Shown here piece after piece: positions 55,772-62,984 of a stretch of 64,000 nucleotides of DNA. The notes under the pieces are model-generated. The model saw nothing but the letters and a program-made list of their open reading frames with translations. It made no database searches and was not told the origin of the DNA. This DNA is from Nesterenkonia ebinurensis (GTDB lineage: Bacteria > Actinomycetota > Actinomycetes > Actinomycetales > Micrococcaceae), in contig NZ_VWNF01000011.1 in the NCBI RefSeq assembly GCF_008711175.1, positions 124,001 through 188,000 on the forward strand, written 5' to 3'. How positions within the stretch are numbered: position 1 is the stretch's first letter; the number at the start of each line of letters is the position of its first letter. The translations under genes were made by a program, and so were the position numbers.

Positions 55772-55945
55772 CAGGCCGAACGGACACAGACCTGGGCTGA
55801 GGACACTATTGGGTGGTCAAATCTACGTGCGTGTGCCCGCCGCGGCAGGAGGCTTAGCCTGCCGCTGCTTCCAGGTCCCGGAAGATCTGGACTCCTGGCA
55901 GCACATTCACTCTCCGCCCAGACACGGCTCCTATACTGGCCAGCG

Positions 55946-56722
55946 ATGACTCAACGCAGTGTGCACACCCGATGGACTGCGGCGGCCGGTGCCGCCGCAC
56001 TGCTGGCCCTCACCGCCTGCGGAGGCGAGGACGAGGACGGACCCGACGCCAGCCAGGTCACCCAGCTCGGCAGCGGCGGGGAAGAGACCACCCAGGCCTC
56101 TGAGCCTGATCCGACAGAAGATGAGACCGAGTCGGGTGAGGACGACGCCGCCCCAGGCGCCCAGCAGAGCCCGCAGCTGGCCAACGAGCACGGCGGGTTC
56201 GTACTCACCTCACCCACTGAGATCGACCCGCAGGCCCAGGCCAGCGAGACGCCGCATGTGGTGATCTTCAGCGATCCGGGCTGCCCGCACTGCGCCACCC
56301 TGGAGGACGCCTTCCACGAGCAGCTGCACAGCTGGCTGGAAGAGGGGGCCATCACCCTGGAGTACCGCAGTGTGAACTTCGTCAGCGACTACTCGGATGT
56401 GGCGACCAATGCCTTCGCCTGTATGGCGGAGGAGGCCCCAGAGTACTACTTCGCCTACCTGGGCGAGATCACCGCGGAGCGGGGCGTGGTGGATGAGCTC
56501 TCCGCCGAGGAGCTGGCTGAGCGGGCCGAGGCGCACGGGGCTGATATCGGGCAGTGCATCGCCGATGAGCCCTACGCGGAGTTCGTGGAGGAGACCACCG
56601 ACTCCGCGCTCAACGAGGCCGGAATCCAGGGCACTCCCACGATCTTCATCGACGGCGAGGAGGTCCCCGGCGACGAGCTGATGGAACTGGACCAGCACAT
56701 CGAGGCTGCGATCAGCGGCTGA
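55946..56722 (+). CDS. DsbA-like thiol:disulfide lipoprotein
   Basis: A 258-residue lipoprotein. The N-terminal signal ends in LLALTAC, followed by an acidic linker of about 60 residues. The thioredoxin-fold part begins near 103 (HVVIFSDPGCPHCATLEDAF) with the CPHC active site near 113-116, and carries the cis-Pro loop GIQGTPTIFIDGEEVPGDEL near 235. DsbA-like lipoproteins introduce or shuffle disulfides in exported proteins, fitting the Cys-containing lipoproteins around it. ATG 55946 follows TATACT (55932-55937) by 8 nt. It converges with the next lipoprotein gene, leaving 5 bp. Confidence 0.88.
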   Translation: MTQRSVHTRWTAAAGAAALLALTACGGEDEDGPDASQVTQLGSGGEETTQASEPDPTEDETESGEDDAAPGAQQSPQLANEHGGFVLTSPTEIDPQAQASETPHVVIFSDPGCPHCATLEDAFHEQLHSWLEEGAITLEYRSVNFVSDYSDVATNAFACMAEEAPEYYFAYLGEITAERGVVDELSAEELAERAEAHGADIGQCIADEPYAEFVEETTDSALNEAGIQGTPTIFIDGEEVPGDELMELDQHIEAAISG

Positions 56723-56727
56723 GCCCT

Positions 56728-57483
56728 TCAGGGGCTGATGCCGAGCTTGGCCCTCTGCCGCTCGAGCAGCGCCGCGGCATGCTCGGCGGAGGTCTCGGTG
56801 TAGACCGTAAGGGCATTGTGCCCGTTGTCCAGCCCCAGAATGTGGTGCTCCGCGGACTCCGCTCTGAAGCTGAGCCCCACGGCCCCTGCATGCCGCACCG
56901 CACTGAGCTGGTACTCGTGCTCATCTAGGGGGAGCACTACGGAGTCGCAGGCCGCTGCGGCGGCTTCCCAGTGCTGCTGGACCTGAGCAGGCTGGTGATA
57001 GCTGGCGATGCCCACTGCCACCTCGGCAGGGTGTTCGCCGCCAGTGTGCCGATGGCCCCGCACGAACATCAGCGAGATCAGCGGGCTCTCCTGAGTGGCG
57101 GCGTACACATCCCCCAGCGCCCGGGTACAGAGGGCAGCGGCGGTGTACTCTTCCTGCTCCTCAGGGACCAGGACCTGCTGCCAACGGTGCAGCACGGTCT
57201 CCGCCTCCACATATTCGACGACCTCACCCGGGGTCCGCGGGAAGAGCTCCTGCTCATTCAGCAGCAAGGAGCGGATCTGCATGGCTCGCAGCGTGCCGTA
57301 GGTGTTCGCCGGCGGGCCTTCCACGGTCTCAGGGGTGATGCTGAGCTGTGCCGGCGGGCCGCTGCGCGGGGCAGGGCTGCGGTCCGGCTCCCCCGCCCGG
57401 GCGCAGCCGAGCGCCAGAAGGCTGATGGCAACGGCGGCAGCCCATCGCACCATCGGCCCAGGTGACATCCTCCTCGCACGCAT
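56728..57483 (-). CDS. Hypothetical lipoprotein
   Basis: From ATG 57483 the protein is 251 residues. The signal ends in SLLALGC with Cys27 in this numbering, a lipobox. The mature part includes helical and beta segments (NTYGTLRAMQIRSLLLNEQE, HEYQLSAVRHAGAVGLSFRA) with two Cys residues (ALCTRALG, AACDSVVL). I do not recognise a domain. GTG 57489 is an alternative start. A GATACT-like -10 (57496-57491) lies 7 nt before the ATG. It converges with the DsbA-like gene. Confidence 0.75.
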   Translation of the reverse strand: MRARRMSPGPMVRWAAAVAISLLALGCARAGEPDRSPAPRSGPPAQLSITPETVEGPPANTYGTLRAMQIRSLLLNEQELFPRTPGEVVEYVEAETVLHRWQQVLVPEEQEEYTAAALCTRALGDVYAATQESPLISLMFVRGHRHTGGEHPAEVAVGIASYHQPAQVQQHWEAAAAACDSVVLPLDEHEYQLSAVRHAGAVGLSFRAESAEHHILGLDNGHNALTVYTETSAEHAAALLERQRAKLGISP

Positions 57484-57519
57484 AGCCACCAGTATCCCAG
57501 GTGGGGTAGGGAGGGCGGA

Positions 57520-57984
57520 TCAGGCGTCGAAGCCCTCGATGTCGCAGTTCTCTTCGACCCAGTCGGCCCAGGCCTCGCCCTGGTCCTCCATATCGTTGAA
57601 CCGCTCTTCCAGCTGTTCGAACTCTGCCTCCAGGGCCTGGAGTTCCTCGGGATCCATCTCCATCATGGACTCCATATCGAACAGGGCCTCGAGGTCGAGG
57701 GTAGCCAGCTCCTCCACGGCGGATTGGACCGCAGCATGCTCCTCGGCAATCTCATCGGGCACATCAGACTCGGCATCCTGGAGCATCTCGACCACACCCT
57801 CGAACCCGTCGTTGATCACAGCCTGCGGGTCGTCGGACTCCAGGGCCTGCAGTGCGGAGGCGTGCTCCTCTAAGGTGTTGCAGTAGGACTCAGCGTCCCC
57901 TCCCCCACATGCGGTGACGGTCAGCAGTCCGAGAACTCCGGCTGCACCGCCCAGGGTCTTGCTGCGTGTAGTCAAGGTGCTCAT
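57520..57984 (-). CDS. Small helical lipoprotein
   Basis: A 154-residue protein. The signal GVLGLLTVTAC with Cys26 is a lipobox. The mature part is almost entirely acidic helix (EEHASALQALESDDPQ, EELATLDLEALFDMESM, EEQLEERFNDMEDQ-like), with Cys at ESYCNTLEEH and near the end VEENCDIEGF, which may form a disulfide. No named domain recognised; a coiled-coil or adhesive spacer is possible. ATG 57984 has GAGAGGCAA upstream. Confidence 0.75.
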   Translation of the reverse strand: MSTLTTRSKTLGGAAGVLGLLTVTACGGGDAESYCNTLEEHASALQALESDDPQAVINDGFEGVVEMLQDAESDVPDEIAEEHAAVQSAVEELATLDLEALFDMESMMEMDPEELQALEAEFEQLEERFNDMEDQGEAWADWVEENCDIEGFDA

Positions 57985-58147
57985 CAGTGTTGCCTCTCTG
58001 TTCTGTGTCTCGTCCTGACATGACTCTGGCAGGACTCTGTGGTGACACTAAGAACGCTTTCTGTACGTTTGGTGTGCGAACTCTGGATTATGCATCTATT
58101 TGTCACCTGGTTGGGCGGGTCTCAGCCCTGTTTGGCATGATGTTCGC

Positions 58148-59506
58148 ATGACTCAGGAGCCCGAGCACCAGGGGATTACCCCCAACACCTCCGCAGCAGA
58201 GCTGTACCAGCTGGCTCAGTCCCGCCCGGATCTGCGGCCTCAGATCGCCGAACACCCCAATGCTTACCAGGGGCTGCTGGACTGGTTGGGCGGGCTGGGA
58301 GATCCGCAGACTGATGCCGCTCTGGCCCGCAGGAACGCACCAAAGAACGACGACGCCGCGGATCCCGATCAGCCCACTGTGCCGATTGAGGGCCAACTCG
58401 CCACCCCGGTGACCGAGCAGCACACTGAAGCCATCGGACCGGCAAGGACCCCTGAGGACACCCAGCTCACCCAGGCGCTGCCGCCCCGGACCCCTTCTCA
58501 GCAGACCGAGGAGTTCGGGGCTGTGCAGCAGCCCCACCACCAGCAGCCTTCCCCGAAGCCTGAACCGCAATCAGATTTCGACCAGCATGTCTACGGTGCG
58601 GCCGCTGCCGGCTATCCCACCCAGCAGCCCACCTACCAGCAGCCTGCCTACCCTCCCCAGAGCTATCCGCAGCAGGGCTACTACGGCCAACCTGCTGTCT
58701 ATGACCCGGAGGAGGAGTCGGAGCCGCAGAAGAAGCGCGGCGGGGCCGGGATTCTGATCTTCCTGCTGGTCCTGCTCACGGTGGGGGCCTTGGCCGCCAG
58801 CTACTTCCTGATCTTCGGCAATCCGTTCGCTGAGGACCAGGAGCAGGCGGAGGACCAGGAGCAGGCTGCCCCTGAGCCGACCGAGGAACCTGAGCCCACA
58901 GAGGAAGCCACGCAGGAGGAGACTGAGGAACCCGAGGAGGAGCCCACAGAGATCACCAGCGTCCCCGCCCCGGCCCGGGAGGACAACACCGTGGAGATCC
59001 CCGAAGGCGTGGAGGGTGTGGAGTATTCCTACTCCGGCACTGTGGAGATCCCTGAGGACGAAACCCTCACGGTGACTGCGGAAACCGCCAGCGACGAGTA
59101 CGTCATCGCAGAGGGGGTGGAGACCTCCTGGGAGTTCGAGTACCAGGAGCCTGAGCTGGAGCGCCCGTTGCCGGAGAACTCCCTGGACATCACTGAGTTC
59201 TCCTCCCCCACCGGAAACATCAACTGCGAGATCAGCGAGGATGAGGTCCGGTGCACGGTCTCGGAGTTCGACTTCGACGCCCCCAGCGGCTGTACGGACG
59301 GGGCCACCTTCCGGGTGGATCAGGACGGGGAGGCGGAGTTCGACTGCGACAACCCGGTGAGCTCCCAGGGTCAGGAGCTGGAGTATGACGAGATCACCGG
59401 CAACAGCGACTTCGGCTGCCAGGCTGACTTCCTCTACTTTGAATGCTGGTCCCAGCACTCCGGCAACGGATTCGAGATCTCCCGCGAGTACTACGAGCTA
59501 CATTAA
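58148..59506 (+). CDS. LRV-like membrane protein with acidic linker
   Basis: From ATG 58148 the protein is 452 residues. The N-terminal ~65 residues match actinobacterial leucine-rich-repeat-variant proteins (TSAAELYQLAQSRPDLRPQI, GLLDWLGGLGDPQTDAALAR). A Pro/Gln linker follows, then a membrane segment (GGAGILIFLLVLLTVGALAA, near 215) and a Glu/Thr-rich spacer (about 245-290). The outer domain (about 300-452) is acidic with Cys residues (INCEISEDEVRCTVSEF, SDFGCQADFLYFECW). CATGAT (58136-58141) lies 6 nt before the ATG. The same design (tail, one helix, acidic spacer, outer domain) is seen in the gene at 60758. Confidence 0.7.
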   Translation: MTQEPEHQGITPNTSAAELYQLAQSRPDLRPQIAEHPNAYQGLLDWLGGLGDPQTDAALARRNAPKNDDAADPDQPTVPIEGQLATPVTEQHTEAIGPARTPEDTQLTQALPPRTPSQQTEEFGAVQQPHHQQPSPKPEPQSDFDQHVYGAAAAGYPTQQPTYQQPAYPPQSYPQQGYYGQPAVYDPEEESEPQKKRGGAGILIFLLVLLTVGALAASYFLIFGNPFAEDQEQAEDQEQAAPEPTEEPEPTEEATQEETEEPEEEPTEITSVPAPAREDNTVEIPEGVEGVEYSYSGTVEIPEDETLTVTAETASDEYVIAEGVETSWEFEYQEPELERPLPENSLDITEFSSPTGNINCEISEDEVRCTVSEFDFDAPSGCTDGATFRVDQDGEAEFDCDNPVSSQGQELEYDEITGNSDFGCQADFLYFECWSQHSGNGFEISREYYELH

Positions 59507-59544
59507 TAACCGCAGGTCAGCGCGATTTCCTGAGCTTTTCCGGG

Positions 59545-59604
59545 TCCGGACGAAAAGTTCGGACAAGAATTTCCGGACTTTTCGCACTCCGAAACACGTT
59601 CGGA
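59545..59604 (+). promoter_or_regulatory. TCCGGA-type array 3 upstream of the HTH/DUF2690 gene
   Basis: Five related hexamers lie in 60 bp: TCCGGA 59545, TTCGGA 59558, TCCGGA 59572, TCCGAA 59588 and TTCGGA 59599. They end 10 bp before TTGACA (59615-59620), a near-consensus -35 for the gene at 59670 (a TTCACT -10 candidate lies at 59637-59642). The position just upstream of -35 fits an activator site, as at arrays 1 and 2. Confidence 0.6.
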
Positions 59605-59669
59605 ACACGCGGTCTTGACATGATGGTGCCGACGGTTTCACTCGCACTGACCGGAGGACTGTACACAGC

Positions 59670-60668
59670 ATGAACCACTCTGCACATGACCGGGAGCCGG
59701 AGGAAAAGCCCCACCCCGGGGACTCGGTGCAGCAGTTCGCAGAGGACCTCAACGAACTGCGTGTCCGGGCGGGAAACCCGATCCTTGCCGCTCTGAGCAA
59801 ACAGGCGAAGGTCTCCAAGTCCGTGCTCTCGGATGCTTTCCGTGGCCACCGCCTACCCACCGAGAACACCACGGAGAAGCTTGTCTCCGCCCTGGGTGAG
59901 GATCCGGCCACCTGGCTGGAGCGACGTCAAGCCCTGGATCCCCGGGCGCTGCGTAGCAGCGGCAGTGCTGAGAGCCCGGTGACCGCGGAGACCCCGCAGG
60001 CAGGCCAGGCTGCGGCTTCGGCGGTCCCCGGCAGCGGGGAGCGCCCAGGCCGGAAGGCAGGCGCTGAACGCTCCCGGGACTCACTGACTGTGCTGGTGGC
60101 CGCCGCCGTGGGGCTCATGGCCGCCCTGCTGGGCAATGCGGTGTGGGATACCTTCGCCCGCAGCGGGTCGAATCCGGAGCCGGTGGCCACTGAGGAGCAG
60201 TCCTCACTCTCAGCAGAAGAGGATGGTGAGCTGCGCCGGGCAGTGGAGGACATCCTTGCGGAGCTCCGGGAGGAGGCTGTCGCGGAAGGCCGGGAGGAGC
60301 CTGCCTCCGGAGTGGACCCGATGAACACCCGCTGCCACGAGGACGCCGTGATCGCCGCCAGCGAGGAGCGCCTGGAGGGCAGCGTGCAGGTGCAGATCCT
60401 GTGGTCCAATGAGTGTCGGGCGGCCTGGGGACGGATCACCCGGTGGGACGAGCAGTCTATGGGCAACCACGTCGGCTTTGTGATCTACCCGCAGACGGAG
60501 AGCCCGGAGTCTGAGAATGCCGTCTATCGGGAGGCCTTCGACGTCCAGTCGGTCTACACGCCCATGCTCATCGAGGAGAACGTCGAGACTCGGCTCTGCG
60601 GGGTCGCCTACATCACCACCGACGATGCAGAGGATGAGATCGAACTGGCACCGCCCATGTGCATCTGA
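59670..60668 (+). CDS. Membrane-anchored HTH protein with DUF2690 domain
   Basis: A 332-residue protein. The N-terminal HTH (about 17-85: DLNELRVRAGNPILAALSKQ, AKVSKSVLSDAFRGHRLPT) resembles XRE-type DNA-binding domains of actinomycetes. A linker leads to one membrane segment (LTVLVAAAVGLMAALLGNAV, near 150) and an outer DUF2690 domain (about 215-332) with paired Cys (NTRCHEDAV, WSNECRAAWGRI, TRLCGVAYI, PPMC). Such one-component membrane regulators could sense an outer signal and bind DNA directly. ATG 59670 has GGAGGA upstream, and the TCCGGA array 3 and a TTGACA -35 lie in its promoter. It sits in the envelope protein cluster. Confidence 0.75.
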   Translation: MNHSAHDREPEEKPHPGDSVQQFAEDLNELRVRAGNPILAALSKQAKVSKSVLSDAFRGHRLPTENTTEKLVSALGEDPATWLERRQALDPRALRSSGSAESPVTAETPQAGQAAASAVPGSGERPGRKAGAERSRDSLTVLVAAAVGLMAALLGNAVWDTFARSGSNPEPVATEEQSSLSAEEDGELRRAVEDILAELREEAVAEGREEPASGVDPMNTRCHEDAVIAASEERLEGSVQVQILWSNECRAAWGRITRWDEQSMGNHVGFVIYPQTESPESENAVYREAFDVQSVYTPMLIEENVETRLCGVAYITTDDAEDEIELAPPMCI

Positions 60669-60757
60669 TCCCGCCGCCGTGCGGTGAGTTAGGCTGAAGA
60701 ATCGCCGGAGGATCCGGCATCTGAACGGGTGGAAGACCGAATGACCAGGGGGACTGC

Positions 60758-61927
60758 ATGAACAGCCAGGCTCAGCCGCAGGGCGCCTACGACGCCTCCG
60801 GTCAGTGGCAGCCCGGGTTCCATGACGCACGAGGTACCTGGTACGGCGGCTTCTACGATGAGCACGGCCAGTGGCAGCCCGGGTTCTACGGGCCCGGCAA
60901 CCAATGGTACGGCGGCTTCTACGATGAGCACGGCACCTGGCACGCCGGCTACCGCACCGCTGGGGGTTCCTGGGAACCTCAGCATGCTCCCAGCCCCGCC
61001 GTCCCTCCTGCTGAGGTCCCCCAGGCCGCTGGAGCAGCCCAGCCCAGCAGCGAACAGCCGACCCAGGCTGTTGTGTCCCAGCTGAGCCAGGATCCCGTGG
61101 CCTATGCCTATCCTGCGGCCGAGCAGCAGGCCGAGGATGAGGGCGAGCCCAAGGGCAGGGGCGGGCTCTTCGCCCTGGTGGCCTTCCTGCTGGTGCTGCT
61201 CGGCGGCGGGGTCGCAGCCGGGTGGTGGTTCTTCCTCCGGGAGGATGCGGAGGAACCGGAACCGGCAGCCACAGAAGAGGCCACTGATGATCCCACGGAG
61301 GAAGCGACTGAAGAACCTGCTGATGAGGGCACGGAACCGCCCGGGGACGAAGGCACTGATGATGACCCTGACGAGGTAGAACCCGATGAGACCGATGACC
61401 CTGCGGAGGAGCCGGTCCCTGACGAGGAGGAGCCCAGCTACGAACGGAATCCAGCTGATATGCAGGTCGCCGCTTCCCAGACCTTCCAGATTCCTGATGC
61501 CCCGATCGGTTCGGACGCCGCACCGGTGACCTACACGATGAACCGGGCCAAGCTCACCCAGAACCACCAGGATGAGTGGGACCTGTGGGGCCTGGACCCG
61601 CAGGGAGCTGCTCCGGCGGGACACATCTGGCTGGTGGTGGATATGAGCATCAGCATGCCGCAGAACCAGAGCGTCTCCTTCGACGGGGGCGCCTGGACGC
61701 TGACCGCCACTGACCAGAACGGGGTCAGCGATCAGCACACCTACGACTCCCAGGCCAGCGGGATCGGTGAGTGGCCGGCGGGCGGCTACGGCGCCATCAT
61801 CGCCGTTCCGGAGGACGCCGAGGAGATTGAGCTGGACGCCGAGCTGGAGATCTTCTACGGCGGCTCTGGGACCACTACCGTGACCAGCACCGAGCCGGTC
61901 ATTCTGGAGTTCCCCCTGGCGGACTGA
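60758..61927 (+). CDS. Repeat-containing membrane protein with acidic spacer
   Basis: A 389-residue protein. The N-terminal ~65 residues are tandem Gly/Trp/Tyr repeats (QWQPGFHDARGTWYGGFYDE, GQWQPGFYGPGNQWYGGFYD) coded by an exact-frame 66-bp duplication starting at 60803 and 60869. A Pro/Gln linker, a membrane segment (LFALVAFLLVLLGGGVAAGW, near 145) and an acidic Glu/Asp/Pro spacer (about 165-225) follow. The outer domain (about 230-389: FQIPDAPIGSDAAPVTYTM, IWLVVDMSISMPQNQSVSF) has beta character; DUF4352-like folds have this pattern. ATG 60758 has AGGGGGA upstream. It matches the design of the gene at 58148. Confidence 0.7.
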   Translation: MNSQAQPQGAYDASGQWQPGFHDARGTWYGGFYDEHGQWQPGFYGPGNQWYGGFYDEHGTWHAGYRTAGGSWEPQHAPSPAVPPAEVPQAAGAAQPSSEQPTQAVVSQLSQDPVAYAYPAAEQQAEDEGEPKGRGGLFALVAFLLVLLGGGVAAGWWFFLREDAEEPEPAATEEATDDPTEEATEEPADEGTEPPGDEGTDDDPDEVEPDETDDPAEEPVPDEEEPSYERNPADMQVAASQTFQIPDAPIGSDAAPVTYTMNRAKLTQNHQDEWDLWGLDPQGAAPAGHIWLVVDMSISMPQNQSVSFDGGAWTLTATDQNGVSDQHTYDSQASGIGEWPAGGYGAIIAVPEDAEEIELDAELEIFYGGSGTTTVTSTEPVILEFPLAD

Positions 61928-61992
61928 CCCCAGCTGGTGGTCCGCGCCCATGGTGACGGTCAGTCTGCTGCTTGCTCTGCTCCGCCGGGTAA

Positions 61993-62032
61993 GGAGCTGA
62001 ACGCCTGTAGATGTGCGTTGCACATCAGCTCC
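61993..62032. terminator. Nested inverted repeats after the repeat-protein gene
   Basis: The outer 8-bp arms GGAGCTGA (61993-62000) and TCAGCTCC (62025-62032) are perfect complements. Inside, ATGTGC and GCACAT (62011-62016 / 62020-62025) form a second hairpin with a GTT loop. It lies 66 bp past the stop at 61927, in a 234-bp gap that also has a TAACATGTTA palindrome near 62087-62096. A terminator or a structured RNA are both possible. Confidence 0.4.
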
Positions 62033-62173
62033 CGGCTGCGGTTCTGCCGCTGCAATCAGAACCCGGTCACATCCAGCAGCCGGATAACATGTTAACCGGG
62101 CTCGCTGCATACGCAGGCTTAGGCAGCCAATATGTTTGTTGTCCAGTGAGAACCGTGTGATGTGATTGAATCC

Positions 62174-62827
62174 ATGCGAGATATTTACGTGGTGACGCAT
62201 CCGGAGGCGACACATCATGTCGAGGACCGCGTGGGCGGGTGGTTCGATTCGTCGCTCACCGAGCGGGGCCACGCCCACGCAAAACTGATCGCGGACCACC
62301 TCGTGACAGATCTCGCTCCAGCCGCCGCGCTGTTCACTTCCGATCTGACCCGCTGTGTACAGACAGCTGAGCACATTGCCGAGGTCATCGGCACCACTCC
62401 GGTGCTTTTATCTGAACTACGTGAGAAGTCCTATGGTGAGGGCGAGGGGCGGCCCGATGCGTGGTTCCGTGATCGTTTCGTTCCCCCGCCAGCCGTCGGC
62501 GATCGAATGAACCATATCGAAGGGATCCCCGGAAGCGAAACCAAGGCACAGTGGGCCGAGCGCGTTTACGAGGGCATGACCTCTATCCTGCGAAGCCCCG
62601 CCGAGCAGATCGTCGTCGTCACCCACGGCGGAACGGCCACTCTCGTGATCGCGCACTGGATCGGTATGCCTCTTGCGTCACTCTCCCGCGTGCGGTTCGT
62701 AACTCCCTCTGGCAGCATCACACATCTCAAACGAGACGCCTATTTCAACAACCATTCGGTCGAAACCCTTGGCAGCACCACGCACCTGGAAGTACCCCGT
62801 GGGACCGTAAAAGCAATAGCATCTTGA
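62174..62827 (+). CDS. Histidine-phosphatase-superfamily protein, variant motif
   Basis: From ATG 62174 the protein is 217 residues. It follows the phosphoglycerate-mutase-like fold (GWFDSSLTERGHAHAKLIAD, AALFTSDLTRCVQTAEHIAE, LREKSYGEGEGRP, IVVVTHGGTATLVIAHWIG). The usual N-terminal RHGE catalytic motif is VVTHPEATHH here, so the phosphate-binding Arg is missing while the His is kept; the second His (VVTHGG) is present. I recall such THPEATHH forms as a separate subfamily, so this is likely a real variant. Substrate unknown. GTG 62162 is an alternative start. Codon choice looks less GC-biased than in the envelope cluster. Confidence 0.85.
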   Translation: MRDIYVVTHPEATHHVEDRVGGWFDSSLTERGHAHAKLIADHLVTDLAPAAALFTSDLTRCVQTAEHIAEVIGTTPVLLSELREKSYGEGEGRPDAWFRDRFVPPPAVGDRMNHIEGIPGSETKAQWAERVYEGMTSILRSPAEQIVVVTHGGTATLVIAHWIGMPLASLSRVRFVTPSGSITHLKRDAYFNNHSVETLGSTTHLEVPRGTVKAIAS

Positions 62828-62984
62828 TCGGTCGTTACGATCGCCGCTGCTGACGGTGATCGGTCACTCTCAACTCCATTGACGCGCTACTACGCCGAAG
62901 CGGGAACGCCATGTGGTCGTAAAGGGCCCGCGTCCCGATCGGTTCGGTTCGTGGTTTCAAGATACTGTCCCGACGATTGCGGCA

